Shown: positions 1 to 9,025, numbered from the stretch's first letter. The stretch is DNA of 64,000 nucleotides from Clostridium sp031626875 (GCF_031626875.1 NZ_JANDMF010000009.1:1-64000); one strand, 5' to 3'. Made by a program: numbers and translations. Notes: generated from the letters alone by a model not told the origin.

Positions 1-1
1 T

Positions 2-90
2 TGGTGCCGAAGACCGGAATCGAACCGGTACGGTGTTTAACCACCGCAGGATTTTAAGTCCTGTGCGTCTGCCAGTTCCGCCACTTCGGC
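2..90 (-). tRNA. tRNA-Leu (anticodon UAA)
   Basis: Read on the minus strand, the sequence folds into a complete 89-nt tRNA with an encoded CCA end. The acceptor stem is GCCGAAG/CTTCGGC, the anticodon loop is CTTAAAA with anticodon TAA between stem halves CAGGA and TCCTG, and the T arm carries GGTTCGATTCC. A long variable arm (GCGGTGGTTAAACACCGT) makes it a class II tRNA, as expected for leucine. It decodes UUA, a very common codon in this AT-rich genome. Confidence 0.97.
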
Positions 91-125
91 AAGCTGTTCT
101 CTTTATGTTCCCAGCGACAAAGCTA

Positions 126-154
126 ATTATATAACACGTTTTCTATACTGTCAA
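126..154 (-). promoter_or_regulatory. SigA promoter of tRNA-Leu
   Basis: On the minus strand a perfect -35 TTGACA (149-154) and a perfect -10 TATAAT (126-131) are separated by 17 bp. The -10 lies about 36 bp upstream of the tRNA 5' end. It is a consensus housekeeping promoter, so the tRNA is probably transcribed independently of yabR. Confidence 0.85.
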
Positions 155-280
155 CAACTTTTTCTATACTTTTTATGAAATTATGAATAACTTCTCCTTA
201 TTCACCTGTATTTTCCCAATAAAATAAAAAATATCAGCATCAAATATATGACATAAACTATTAACTATATAACATAGACA

Positions 281-314
281 AAAATAAGATGTCTAGTAAT
301 AACTACACATCTTA
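281..314 (-). terminator. Intrinsic terminator after yabR
   Basis: The 8-bp arms TAAGATGT (285-292) and ACATCTTA (307-314) form a hairpin. On the minus strand it is followed by a T-rich run (complement of 281-284). It lies 33 bp beyond the yabR stop and closes the yabR end of the block. Confidence 0.6.
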
Positions 315-346
315 CCAACAAATTTATATAAAACTATAAAATTACT

Positions 347-757
347 TTATGATTTATTTTTGCTGTTCTTACCTTTAAACTCTTGATGTTTTTTCACATC
401 TTGCATTTTTTCTTCACTATCTTTTAAAAATTTAGATATTTTATCTTCAAAGTTTACCGATCCAACTTTATTAGAACTTTTATCTCCTCCCCAGTCAAAT
501 TCTGCTGGTTTAAAAGACTTCTTTTGAACATTTGCTTGTTTGATAGATAAGCTAATCTTTCCATTATCATCTATTGAGATAACTTTAACCTTAACCTTAT
601 CTTGTTCATTCAAATGTTGTCTTATATCCTTTACAAATGAATCTGCCACTTCCGAAATATGAACTAAACCGGTCTTACCGTCCACCTCTACAAAAGCTCC
701 GAAATTCGTAATGTTTACCACTATTCCCTCTAATATGTTTCCTGCCGCTAAGGTCAT
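347..757 (-). CDS. yabR: S1-domain RNA-binding protein YabR
   Basis: This 136-residue protein has one S1 OB-fold at about residues 3-75 (GNILEGIVVNITNFGAFVEV, then HISEV and ISLSIKQA), followed by a charged, Lys-rich tail that is probably disordered. It matches the YabR/general stress protein 13 group, which is thought to bind RNA or ribosomes; its exact role is not known. A clear AAGGAGG lies before the ATG. It sits directly downstream of divIC, as in Bacillus, and ends the conserved spoVT-to-yabR string. Confidence 0.85.
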   Translation of the reverse strand: MTLAAGNILEGIVVNITNFGAFVEVDGKTGLVHISEVADSFVKDIRQHLNEQDKVKVKVISIDDNGKISLSIKQANVQKKSFKPAEFDWGGDKSSNKVGSVNFEDKISKFLKDSEEKMQDVKKHQEFKGKNSKNKS

Positions 758-817
758 GTTTAAAAGATTCCTCCTTAAATTAAATATATATGTTATTAAT
801 ATAATAACCTATTGTTG

Positions 818-1099
818 TTAATTTGAGTCAACCCTCTTTATTTCAACAGAAGTTTCACCCTTTTTTATCATATTTAGTCTTTCTCTCGCTAATTGTTCAA
901 GATATTCATCAGATTGTGCTTTTTCACTCTCTTCTTTAAGCCTCTCATTCTTATCTTCAAGCTCTTGGAGCTGCTCTTGTTTGGCTTGTTTATCTTTTTC
1001 TATTCTTGACATAGCCTGTTCTTGTCTAACAAATCCTACAATAAAAATAATTGATAGCACTAAGATTATTAAGTTTTTTAATGTTAACTTCTTTTTCAT
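818..1099 (-). CDS. divIC: Cell division protein DivIC/FtsB
   Basis: A short bitopic membrane protein of 93 residues: a Lys-rich cytoplasmic start, one membrane helix at about residues 8-24 (NLIILVLSIIFIVGFV), then an extracytoplasmic coiled coil rich in Glu, Lys and Gln (about 28-70). DivIC works with FtsL and DivIB at the septum. The start is taken as ATG at 1099, six bases after GAGGTG; an in-frame GTG at 1108 lies inside that ribosome-binding site and is rejected. Its place between yabQ and yabR matches Bacillus gene order. Confidence 0.87.
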   Translation of the reverse strand: MKKKLTLKNLIILVLSIIFIVGFVRQEQAMSRIEKDKQAKQEQLQELEDKNERLKEESEKAQSDEYLEQLARERLNMIKKGETSVEIKRVDSN

Positions 1100-1175
1100 C
1101 CGTAGCACCTCATAATAAAATCTATAGTTATATTGTAATCACTATATCTATTTTATTCAAGCTATTTTTATCATG

Positions 1176-1568
1176 TTATAAATTTTTATTTCCCATTCTT
1201 GATAAAAAAATCTTAAATGGATATATAAAATTTTTAAATAGAATTTTTAAAATCTTATATATTACCTTCGCAATAATTTTTTCCCAGTAAATGATATACT
1301 TGCTAACTAATTTAAAGTATAAGGTTAGTGATATAAAAATAAATAAATATACATATACGCCTAAGAAAGCATAATTGGTGTAAAGTAAAAATGAAAAAAT
1401 AGCAAGTGCACAAAGAATCCAAAATAATATGTCTTCAATAAAAATTAAAAACTTAGGAATTTTTAATCCTCTTATTATCCTATATGCATCAAAGAGAATC
1501 CCTGTTATGCCTCCTGCTATTAAACTATATATAACTATGTTTAATTGGACATCTAATTTTAATGGCAT
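1176..1568 (-). CDS. yabQ: Spore cortex protein YabQ
   Basis: This 130-residue membrane protein has about three hydrophobic helices (residues 10-30, 40-62 and 66-88) and a basic C-terminal tail. YabQ is needed for spore cortex formation and localises to the forespore outer membrane region in Bacillus. The identification rests on topology, size and position: it begins six bases after yabP and precedes divIC. No good Shine-Dalgarno is visible, so translation is probably coupled to yabP. Confidence 0.8.
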   Translation of the reverse strand: MPLKLDVQLNIVIYSLIAGGITGILFDAYRIIRGLKIPKFLIFIEDILFWILCALAIFSFLLYTNYAFLGVYVYLFIFISLTLYFKLVSKYIIYWEKIIAKVIYKILKILFKNFIYPFKIFLSRMGNKNL

Positions 1569-1574
1569 ACTATA

Positions 1575-1847
1575 CTATTGAAAAATCCTTTTTATTATGT
1601 TCTCTTTATTTTTTTTCACATTTTTACCACTATAGATGATTGCAAAAATTGTTCCGCATATAATTACATCCCCATTTTGCACATCTAACTTATTCATCTT
1701 TAATCCCTCACCCTTTATACTTAAATTGCCTAATTTTGTGTTTAATAATATTTTTTCTTCATCAAAGTTTATAACTTCCAAAACTCCTGTTAAAGTAAGT
1801 TTTTTTCTACTCTCTAAAGTTAAATTACTCTTAATTTCTTCCTCCAT
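1575..1847 (-). CDS. yabP: Sporulation protein YabP
   Basis: A 90-residue protein of the YabP/YqfC family: a beta-rich core with LTGVLEVINFDEEKILLNT followed by GNLSIKGEGLKMNKLD. In Bacillus, YabP is part of the mother-cell cortex-assembly set with YabQ. AGGAG lies eight bases before the ATG. It is translationally adjacent to yabQ, so the two are one unit. The exact biochemical activity is unknown for the family. Confidence 0.85.
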   Translation of the reverse strand: MEEEIKSNLTLESRKKLTLTGVLEVINFDEEKILLNTKLGNLSIKGEGLKMNKLDVQNGDVIICGTIFAIIYSGKNVKKNKENIIKRIFQ

Positions 1848-1915
1848 ACATACTTCTCCTATTACATTTATTAATAAACTATATGTATGAAGAAAGATCT
1901 TTATTCGAAAAAATG

Positions 1916-2176
1916 TTATTCTTGATCTTCTTCACCTTCAAGAATAACATACATATCTTTAGCATCTTCTTTTCTTACATGCTCTGCTATATTAATTATC
2001 TTTGCTTTTAAAGATCTATTAGCAAATTGTATTTCAATAATATCATTTTCTTTTATGTCATTTGAAGGTTTTGCTACTTTCCCATTAATACTTACTCTTC
2101 CAGTTTCACAAGCCTCTTTTGCTACTGTTCTTCTCTTGATAATTCTTGAAACTTTAAGATATTTATCTAATCTCAC
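1916..2176 (-). CDS. rqcP: S4-domain ribosome quality control factor RqcP
   Basis: An 86-residue S4 RNA-binding protein: MRLDKYLKVSRIIKRRTVAK, then GRVSINGKVAKPSNDIKENDII. It matches RqcP (formerly YabO; HslR/Hsp15 relative), which stabilises the P-site peptidyl-tRNA on stalled 50S subunits while RqcH adds alanine tails. The start is GTG, preceded by AAGGAG at seven bases. It sits between hup and yabP, as yabO does in Bacillus. Confidence 0.88.
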   Translation of the reverse strand: MRLDKYLKVSRIIKRRTVAKEACETGRVSINGKVAKPSNDIKENDIIEIQFANRSLKAKIINIAEHVRKEDAKDMYVILEGEEDQE

Positions 2177-2201
2177 CTTTTTTCTCCTTTTCTTTATTTA
2201 T

Positions 2202-2227
2202 AAAAAAACCCGAGTAAAGCTCGGGTT
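2202..2227 (-). terminator. Intrinsic terminator after hup
   Basis: The 8-bp stem AACCCGAG (2207-2214) / CTCGGGTT (2220-2227) with a TAAAG loop is followed on the minus strand by seven Ts. It lies 16 bp past the hup stop, so most hup transcription probably ends here and rqcP-yabR needs read-through or its own promoter. Confidence 0.85.
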
Positions 2228-2243
2228 CTTTTTAACTATTTTT

Positions 2244-2543
2244 TTATTTTTTCTTTGAATTCTTTTCTACTACGTTTACTTTTTCCTTGAATTCTTTTCC
2301 AGCTTTAAATACTGGAACAGTTGAAGCTGCTATCTTAATTACTTCTTTAGTTCTTGGATTTCTTCCATCTCTTGCAGCTCTTTCTCTAGTTTCAAAAGTA
2401 CCAAATCCAACAAGTTGAACTTTTTCACCTTTTTCTAATGCTTCTTCAACACTTTCAATAAATGCCTTTAAAGCTAATTCTGCATCTTTCTTTGTTAATT
2501 GACTTTTTTCAGCCATGCTTGTAATTAATTCTGATTTATTCAC
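2244..2543 (-). CDS. hup: HU-family DNA-binding protein
   Basis: A 99-residue HU protein: helices from MNKSELITSMAEKSQLTKKD, then the saddle VQLVGFGTFETRERAARDGRNPRT with the DNA-intercalating arm segment RNPRTKEVIKI. It compacts the chromosome and bends DNA as a homodimer. It is slightly longer than the usual 90-92 residues because of a Lys-rich tail. The start is GTG with AGGAGG eight bases upstream. HU genes are found next to mazG/yabN in many clostridia. Confidence 0.95.
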   Translation of the reverse strand: MNKSELITSMAEKSQLTKKDAELALKAFIESVEEALEKGEKVQLVGFGTFETRERAARDGRNPRTKEVIKIAASTVPVFKAGKEFKEKVNVVEKNSKKK

Positions 2544-2768
2544 GATTACATCCTCCTTAAAATCCAGTTAACCTTTTATATAACTGTGTTTATGTACCAC
2601 ACCTACATTATACTATTATATAACCACTTTTCCGCGTAGTCTATACCATTTAATATATTTTTTTAAATTTCATACAACAATATATAAAGAGATTATATAC
2701 ATAGTGTAGTATAGCAACTTTCAAACTATATAATTCTGCAGGAAAGATAAAATTCCTTCCTAGAATGC

Positions 2769-4220
2769 TTATTTTTTAAGTTTTTTTGCCTCTTCCCATA
2801 AAATATTCATTTCTTCAACTGTAATTTTACCTATATTTGTTTTATTCTCAATAGATTTTTCTTCTATATAGTTGAATCTATTTATAAATTTTTCTATAGT
2901 AAAATTTAAGGCTTCTTCAGAGTCAATTTCTAGGAATCTACAAATATTAACACATGAAAATATTAAATCTCCTACTTCTTCTGTTATTTTTGCCTTATTT
3001 TCACTTTTATATACACTTAGAACTTCATTTAATTCTTCTTTTACCTTTTCAATTGCTTCATCTACATTTTTGAAATCAAATCCAACTTTTTTAGCTTTAT
3101 TTTGAACTTTGTTAGCTCGTACTAATGCTGGCAATGATTTAGCAATTCCTTTTAATTCTTCAGTTAATGTGTTGAAATTCTTCTCTTTCTTTTTCAATTC
3201 ATCCCAATTATTTAATACATCTTTCGAAGTTTCTGCACTTAAATCTCCAAACACATGTGGATGTCTATATATCATCTTATCACATATACCTTGTATCACA
3301 TCTCCAAAATTGAAATATCCATCTTCTTTTCCAATCACACTATGAAAAATCACTTGTAGTAACACATCTCCAAGTTCTTCAATTAAAGCATTATCATCCT
3401 CATTTATGATAGCATCATAAACTTCATAACTTTCCTCAATAATAGCACTTTTTATGGAATCATGAGTTTGCTCTCTATCCCAAGGGCACCCATTTTCCCC
3501 TCTTAATATATCTATAATGTTAATAAGATCATATACATCTTTTTTATTTTCTATATCCTTTGGTATATATACATAAGTTAAATAATCCATGTCTTCTTGC
3601 ATATCCAACTCATAAAGGGGTATCCTCTTTACCCTTTCTTTTCCCTCTATCCCAATAGCTTTACAATAAAGCACTTCAGTTTCATCATTATAATATTCAC
3701 CAAGCCTAATTTTAACTTCTGAAGCAATAAATTGATTGTATACTTGTGTAATAATAGTTCCCACTCTTTTATCAAATATTTCATTAGATATATCAAAGGC
3801 ATCTACAACTCTTATCCCATCTGTAAAATCTATTTCCAATTTATTCATCATAATATCTAAAAAGCTTATAGCTGGAATAACATGATATTCTATAGAATTC
3901 TCTTTACATAAATCAATCAAATTTGTAACTGATTTCTCAGATTCTAACGGATTTCCTGGGACTGCATACACCAATTCTTTGCATTTAGAATACTTGTCAA
4001 TTAAATCTCTTGCTATATCATTATAAACTTCATCAAAATCATTTGCCTTTTCATATACATAATCATAACTTACAAAATTAATATTTTCCTTTTTTAAATA
4101 TTCTACTACTGGATGTCTTTCTGTTCTTAGAAACACATTATTAGCTTCTTTTAATGTTTGAACAGCACCCATAGTAATATCATTTATACTTCCAGGCCCT
4201 AATCCTACTATCTTAATCAT
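2769..4220 (-). CDS. mazG: YabN: tetrapyrrole methylase-like domain fused to MazG NTP pyrophosphohydrolase
   Basis: A 483-residue fusion. Residues 1 to about 220 are a tetrapyrrole (corrin/porphyrin) methylase-like fold beginning MIKIVGLGPGSINDIT with VYAVPGNPLESE. The rest is a duplicated MazG all-alpha NTP pyrophosphohydrolase domain with GCPWDREQTHDS and the metal-binding helix EELGDVLLQVIFHS. MazG domains hydrolyse NTPs, including damaged nucleotides and in some species ppGpp; the substrate of the methylase half is unknown. GAAGGAG precedes the ATG. It follows yabM by 19 bases, as in Bacillus. Confidence 0.92.
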   Translation of the reverse strand: MIKIVGLGPGSINDITMGAVQTLKEANNVFLRTERHPVVEYLKKENINFVSYDYVYEKANDFDEVYNDIARDLIDKYSKCKELVYAVPGNPLESEKSVTNLIDLCKENSIEYHVIPAISFLDIMMNKLEIDFTDGIRVVDAFDISNEIFDKRVGTIITQVYNQFIASEVKIRLGEYYNDETEVLYCKAIGIEGKERVKRIPLYELDMQEDMDYLTYVYIPKDIENKKDVYDLINIIDILRGENGCPWDREQTHDSIKSAIIEESYEVYDAIINEDDNALIEELGDVLLQVIFHSVIGKEDGYFNFGDVIQGICDKMIYRHPHVFGDLSAETSKDVLNNWDELKKKEKNFNTLTEELKGIAKSLPALVRANKVQNKAKKVGFDFKNVDEAIEKVKEELNEVLSVYKSENKAKITEEVGDLIFSCVNICRFLEIDSEEALNFTIEKFINRFNYIEEKSIENKTNIGKITVEEMNILWEEAKKLKK

Positions 4221-4239
4221 TAGGCTCTCTCCTTCAACT

Positions 4240-5781
4240 CTAATTTTTTTGTCTTATATATCTACTTCTAATTTCATTAAAATCAAATACTTTAAGTATA
4301 AGTATACTTATAGCATATATTATAACACCTACAGATATAGATAGTAAGCAGGCTATACTATTACTTCTAACACTTCTATATGTCATATTATATATTATTA
4401 AAACTCCTATCATCATAAAACTTGCTGCATATGCAGGTTTTATAAAATTTTCATAAAATTTAAACTTAACCCCAAGCTTTATTTTCATTGAAACCACATT
4501 AAGCATTGTTGTAAATATATATGCTCCAATACTTGCAATAACAGCTCCATATATGTTTATTCCAGACATAGGAACTAGAATTATGGTTAATATAACTTTT
4601 ATTATACATCCTAAAAAAAGATTTATTACAGGCAAAACATAGCTTCCTACGCTCTGCAAAATAGATGTGGTAGTTTGTGTTACTATTATAAAAGGTATAG
4701 ATAATGAAAAATATTTTAATATTTCTACACCATCAAATCTCCCTGGAAAAACAAACTTCATTACTGGCTCTGCCATAAAGAATAATCCAAACATACAAGG
4801 AACCCCAATAACTGCAGATAATTTTAGTGACATATCAATTTTATTTTCAACCTCTCTTCTTCTTTTAAGAATATAATTCTCCGCAATAATAGGAATTAGT
4901 GAAGTACATAATGCCATTGATAATGTAAGTGGAATATTCACTATTACAGATGCCTTACCTGTAAGTTGTGCATATAGTATTGTTGATTGTTGATTTGAGA
5001 AACCTGCTTCCAATAACTTTTGTGGTACTAATATAGAATCAATAAGACTCATTATAGTGCTAACTGTTGCTCCTAACGAAATAGGAATAGCCATTCTTAA
5101 AATTTTATTTAAAATCTCTGGATTACTTTTTACTTTTTTTATTCCATAACTCTTTTTTACTTTGCAATACTTAACAAATAAATATATACTTCCAAGAAAA
5201 GCCCCTGCTGCTGCCCCAAAAGCAGCTCCACCTGCAGAATACTCTATTCCCTTAGGCAATAGCAATATGGCAATACCCACTCCAAATATTACTCTTCCTA
5301 CTTGTTCAAAGATTTGCGAAATAGCTGGTGCTGTCATGTTCTGAAATCCTTGAAAAAAGCCTCTAAAGACAGTCATAAGAGAAACTATAAAAGGTGCTAT
5401 AGAAATACCTATCAGTGAATAATATGCTCTGCTATCCCATTGCAAAAAGTTAATAATTGGTTTTGCAAATAAAAATAATATGAACGATGTGCCTGTCCCA
5501 ATTATCATCATTAAAATTGTCGATTCCTTAACCACTTGAAAGCTATTTTCTATATTTCCCTTTGCATTATTCTCCGATATCATCTTTGACATAGCTACTG
5601 GTATTCCTGAAGCCATAGCTACGAAAAACATATATAAAGGATATGACATTTGATAATAACCTATTCCTTCATCTCCAATAAGCATTATTAGAGGCCATCT
5701 GAAGAATAAACCTAAAAACCTAGCTACTATCCCTGTGATTCCTAAAATTAAACTACCTTTTATTAAGGATTGCTTTTTCAT
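4240..5781 (-). CDS. yabM: MOP/MATE-type flippase YabM (SpoVB family)
   Basis: A 513-residue integral membrane protein with about 14 hydrophobic helices, beginning KQSLIKGSLILGITGIVARF, typical of the polysaccharide transporter/SpoVB/MurJ superfamily that flips lipid-linked sugars across the membrane. Its position between spoVT and mazG/yabN makes YabM the better name; the family includes SpoVB, required for cortex peptidoglycan. Substrate (lipid II or another precursor) cannot be told from sequence. AGGTATTTT precedes the ATG. Confidence 0.87.
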   Translation of the reverse strand: MKKQSLIKGSLILGITGIVARFLGLFFRWPLIMLIGDEGIGYYQMSYPLYMFFVAMASGIPVAMSKMISENNAKGNIENSFQVVKESTILMMIIGTGTSFILFLFAKPIINFLQWDSRAYYSLIGISIAPFIVSLMTVFRGFFQGFQNMTAPAISQIFEQVGRVIFGVGIAILLLPKGIEYSAGGAAFGAAAGAFLGSIYLFVKYCKVKKSYGIKKVKSNPEILNKILRMAIPISLGATVSTIMSLIDSILVPQKLLEAGFSNQQSTILYAQLTGKASVIVNIPLTLSMALCTSLIPIIAENYILKRRREVENKIDMSLKLSAVIGVPCMFGLFFMAEPVMKFVFPGRFDGVEILKYFSLSIPFIIVTQTTTSILQSVGSYVLPVINLFLGCIIKVILTIILVPMSGINIYGAVIASIGAYIFTTMLNVVSMKIKLGVKFKFYENFIKPAYAASFMMIGVLIIYNMTYRSVRSNSIACLLSISVGVIIYAISILILKVFDFNEIRSRYIRQKN

Positions 5782-5901
5782 AAAATACCTCCAAACTTTA
5801 TATGTACTAATTATTTTTATTGTAAGTTTAGAGGTATTATTACTATTATATTTTCCTCTGGTATTAACTATCTTATTAAAAATTTAAGTAAACAATTTTA
5901 T

Positions 5902-6456
5902 TTATTGTTCCATTTGTCTTCCTAAGAAACCTGCTGCAGTCTCTGCTAATTTTAGTTCCACTTCTCCTAATTTTTCTCCAGATTCTTTAGATAATATAAT
6001 TACAGCTCCAATAGAATCTCCTTCTGTAATTATAGGAGAAATAACTTGTGAAAAATATTTTCCCTCAATATCTTCTTCATCATTATGTAATGGAATAACC
6101 TTTTTTTCATCTCCTAATAAAATAGTTTTTCTATCATCCATTATTTTCTCTAAATCTGGACTAATTTTTCTCTCTATGTACTCTTTCTTTGGAGTTCCAC
6201 TTGCAGAAATAAATGCATCTTTATCAGCAATTAAAACAATATGACCTATTGCTTGTTGTAAGCTTTCAGCATATTCCTTTGAAAAATCAGTTAATTCTCC
6301 TATAGGTGAATATTTTTTTAATATCACTCCTCCTTCTCTGTCTGTAAAAATTTCTAATGGATCTCCTTCTCTTATTCTTAAAGTCCTTCGAATCTCCTTT
6401 GGTATAACAACTCTTCCTAAATCATCAATACGTCTTACAATTCCTGTTGCTTTCAT
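5902..6456 (-). CDS. spoVT: Stage V sporulation regulator SpoVT
   Basis: A 184-residue protein with an N-terminal AbrB-type swapped-hairpin DNA-binding domain (MKATGIVRRIDDLGRVVIPK, RTLRIREGDPLEIF) and a C-terminal GAF domain at about 57-178. SpoVT tunes SigG-dependent forespore genes and spore germination. Length and both domains match the Bacillus protein. AAGGAGG lies upstream of the ATG. It lies directly upstream of yabM with a 120-bp gap that could hold a separate promoter for yabM. Confidence 0.96.
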   Translation of the reverse strand: MKATGIVRRIDDLGRVVIPKEIRRTLRIREGDPLEIFTDREGGVILKKYSPIGELTDFSKEYAESLQQAIGHIVLIADKDAFISASGTPKKEYIERKISPDLEKIMDDRKTILLGDEKKVIPLHNDEEDIEGKYFSQVISPIITEGDSIGAVIILSKESGEKLGEVELKLAETAAGFLGRQMEQ

Positions 6457-6595
6457 TATTAAAACAAACCTCCTTTGTATATCTAATTAACTTGTAGCAC
6501 TATTATTATTTGACTTAATAGAAATTTTATACACATATACCCATTATTTATATCCAATTAATTGTTTTTTGTTACTACATTATATTTTTTCCCAT

Positions 6596-6629
6596 ATAAA
6601 AAAACAGAGAATCTTAATTTTTCCCTGTT
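6596..6629 (-). terminator. Intrinsic terminator after the first prsA copy
   Basis: The arms AACAGAGAA (6603-6611) and TTCCCTGTT (6621-6629) pair with one mismatch. On the minus strand the hairpin is followed by seven Ts. It lies 24 bp after the prsA stop at 6653. Confidence 0.7.
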
Positions 6630-6652
6630 CTTTTGCAAGTTATATAAAATAA

Positions 6653-7708
6653 TTACAATTTATCTTCATATAATTTAATTTTCATTTTATCTTTTAATTC
6701 TTGAATTTTATCTTTATATTCAGTTTGTTGTTTTTCTTGTAATGCTGTACTTTTAATTTGTTCTTTAAGAGCATCATCAAGTGGAGTTACTTCATCATTA
6801 GGATATACATTAGTATTAACTATTACATGATATCCAAATTCTGTCTTAACAACATCAGATACTTGATTAGCTGGTAATTTCTTGAATGCATCTTCAAATT
6901 CTTTTACCATTCCACTATTTTCAAAACTTACACGACCTAATTCTTCAAACTTTGATGTAAATTTATCTCCACTCTTAAATTCATCACTATTAGATAAATC
7001 TTTTAATGAAGTTCCTGCTGCTGCTTTTGCTTTTGCTGCTTCTGCCTTTGCCTTAGCCGCATCATCTCCACCTTCTACTGCATTTCCATTAGCATCTTTT
7101 GCTGGTTGGAATAATAAATGTGTAACATCTGCGCCTGCTTTCTTTGTATACTTATCTTTATTGTCATCATAATACTTTTGTATATCTTCATCTGATACTT
7201 GAATATCTTCAACCATCTTATTCACTAAAATACCAACCACTACTTGTGTCTTTAAGAATTCTTGGAAGCTATCCTCATTATATCCATATGATTCTATAAA
7301 TTGTTTATATTTTTCATCTGATCCAAGCCCATCTTTAAAATATTTTACTCTATCATCAACTTGTGTTTGAATTTCCTCATCACTTAAATCTGAATCTAAT
7401 GTATCTTTGTTTTGCAGTATTACTTCCTGATCTACTAATCCTTCTAATTGTTGCTTTCTTAAATTTTTCAAAGTATCTTTTAACTCTTCTTTTGATTCAA
7501 AATCATTTCCATATTGTTGCTTATATTGATCTAAATACGGTTTAAGAGCCAAATCCACATCTGCCTTTGTTATCTTCTTATCTCCAACCTTTGCTAGTAC
7601 TGTTTTTTGTATAGCCTCTGGTGTTTTTTCTATCAAATTGCATCCTGCAAATGATAATATCATAACTCCTACCAAAGCCATTGTTACATACTTCTTAATT
7701 TTTTTCAA
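6653..7708 (-). CDS. prsA: Foldase lipoprotein PrsA (downstream copy)
   Basis: A 351-residue lipoprotein peptidyl-prolyl isomerase. It has a signal peptide with lipobox SFAGC (lipidated Cys about residue 23), a SurA-like N-terminal helical region, and a parvulin domain at about 195-300 (GADVTHLLFQPA, FGYHVIVNT) carrying an Ala/Lys-rich insertion (AAKAKAEAAKAKAAAG). PrsA folds exported proteins outside the membrane. The start is TTG, eight bases after GAGG. It is a tandem partner of the copy at 7852-8907; the C-terminal halves are almost identical and the N-terminal halves diverge. Confidence 0.93.
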   Translation of the reverse strand: MKKIKKYVTMALVGVMILSFAGCNLIEKTPEAIQKTVLAKVGDKKITKADVDLALKPYLDQYKQQYGNDFESKEELKDTLKNLRKQQLEGLVDQEVILQNKDTLDSDLSDEEIQTQVDDRVKYFKDGLGSDEKYKQFIESYGYNEDSFQEFLKTQVVVGILVNKMVEDIQVSDEDIQKYYDDNKDKYTKKAGADVTHLLFQPAKDANGNAVEGGDDAAKAKAEAAKAKAAAGTSLKDLSNSDEFKSGDKFTSKFEELGRVSFENSGMVKEFEDAFKKLPANQVSDVVKTEFGYHVIVNTNVYPNDEVTPLDDALKEQIKSTALQEKQQTEYKDKIQELKDKMKIKLYEDKL

Positions 7709-7741
7709 AGCTCTTACCTCACTTTACTCTTTATAAAATCT

Positions 7742-7770
7742 GTTATAACCATATATCAACAGTCTGTCAA
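7742..7770 (-). promoter_or_regulatory. Promoter of the downstream prsA copy
   Basis: On the minus strand a perfect TTGACA (7765-7770) is 17 bp from TATAAC (7742-7747). It lies in the gap between the two prsA genes, so the downstream copy has its own strong housekeeping-type promoter besides any read-through. Confidence 0.75.
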
Positions 7771-7794
7771 TACAAGATAATTATACTACAATTT

Positions 7795-7834
7795 GAAAAA
7801 AGCAGAAAAATTTCTCAGAATTTTTCTGCTTTTT
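7795..7834 (-). terminator. Intrinsic terminator after the upstream prsA copy
   Basis: The 10-bp arms AGCAGAAAAA (7801-7810) and TTTTTCTGCT (7821-7830) form a hairpin followed on the minus strand by six Ts. It separates the two prsA transcription units. Confidence 0.85.
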
Positions 7835-7851
7835 AATGACTTATTTAGAAA

Positions 7852-8907
7852 TTATAATTTATCTTCATATAACTTAACTTTCATTTTATCTTTTAATTCT
7901 TGAACTTTATCCTTATATGCAGTTTGTTGTTTTTCTTGTAATGCTGTACTCTTAATTTGTTCTTTAAGAGCATCATCAAGTGGAGTTACTTCATCATTAG
8001 GATATACATTAGTATTAACTATTACATGATATCCAAATTCTGTCTTAACAACATCAGATACTTGATTAGCTGGTAATTTCTTGAATGCATCTTCAAATTC
8101 TTTTACCATTCCACTATTTTCAAAACTTACACGACCTAATTCTTCAAACTTTGATGTAAATTTATCTCCACTCTTAAATTCATCACTATTAGATAAATCT
8201 TTTAATGAAGTTCCTGCTGCTGCTTTTGCTTTTGCTGCTTCTGCCTTTGCCTTAGCTGCATCATCGCCACCTTCTACTGCATTTCCATTAGCATCTTTTG
8301 CTGGTTGGAATAATAAATGTGTAACATCTGCGCCTGCTTTCTTTGTGTATGTATCTTTATTGTCATCATAATACTTTTGTATATCTTCATCTGATACTTG
8401 AACATCTTCAACTATCTTATTAACTATCATTCCTACTACTACTTGTGTCTTCCAATATTCTTGGAAACTCTCATCATCAAAACCATATGATTCTATAAAT
8501 TGTTCATATTGTTCATCTGATCCAAGAGCATCTTTATAATATTTTATTCTTTCATCAACTTGTGTTTGAACTTCTTCATCATCTGGATTAACTTCTAGTG
8601 CTTCTTTATTTTGTAATAACACTTCTTGATCTACTAATCCTTCTAATTGTTGTGTTCTTAATTGTTTTAATGTATCCTTTAATTCTTCTTTTGTTTCAAA
8701 ATCTTCACCATATTGTTGTTTATATTGTTCTAGATATGGCTTTATAAGTTTATCTACATCTGCTTTTGTTATCTTCTTATCTCCAACTTTTGCTAATACC
8801 GTTTTTTGTATTGCCTCAGGTGTTTTTTCTATCATATTACATCCTGCAAATGATAATATCATAACTCCTGCCAAGGCCATTGTCACATACTTTTTAATCT
8901 TTTTCAA
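7852..8907 (-). CDS. prsA: Foldase lipoprotein PrsA (upstream copy)
   Basis: A second 351-residue PrsA, same length and architecture as its neighbour: signal peptide with lipobox SFAGC, SurA-like N-terminal region, parvulin domain and Ala/Lys-rich insertion. Residues from about 173 to the end differ at only a handful of positions (for example DKY to DTY, QTE to QTA), while residues 50-170 carry many substitutions and likely set client preference. TTG start with GAGGG upstream. Tandem duplication followed by gene conversion is inferred. Confidence 0.93.
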   Translation of the reverse strand: MKKIKKYVTMALAGVMILSFAGCNMIEKTPEAIQKTVLAKVGDKKITKADVDKLIKPYLEQYKQQYGEDFETKEELKDTLKQLRTQQLEGLVDQEVLLQNKEALEVNPDDEEVQTQVDERIKYYKDALGSDEQYEQFIESYGFDDESFQEYWKTQVVVGMIVNKIVEDVQVSDEDIQKYYDDNKDTYTKKAGADVTHLLFQPAKDANGNAVEGGDDAAKAKAEAAKAKAAAGTSLKDLSNSDEFKSGDKFTSKFEELGRVSFENSGMVKEFEDAFKKLPANQVSDVVKTEFGYHVIVNTNVYPNDEVTPLDDALKEQIKSTALQEKQQTAYKDKVQELKDKMKVKLYEDKL

Positions 8908-9025
8908 AGCCTTTCCCTCACTTTTCTCTTTATATTTTAATAGGTTATAACGACATATTTAAACGACATATTACTAGTATAGCAATAATACTATTACAAT
9001 TCAAATCATTTAGCCTTATAAATTA

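Noticed and set aside
1051..1290. Plus-strand ORF across divIC and yabQ
   Set aside because: It overlaps two well-supported genes on the other strand and has no ribosome-binding site.
6882..8371. Two identical 96-codon plus-strand ORFs inside the prsA genes
   Set aside because: They are antisense shadows duplicated along with prsA and have no ribosome-binding site.
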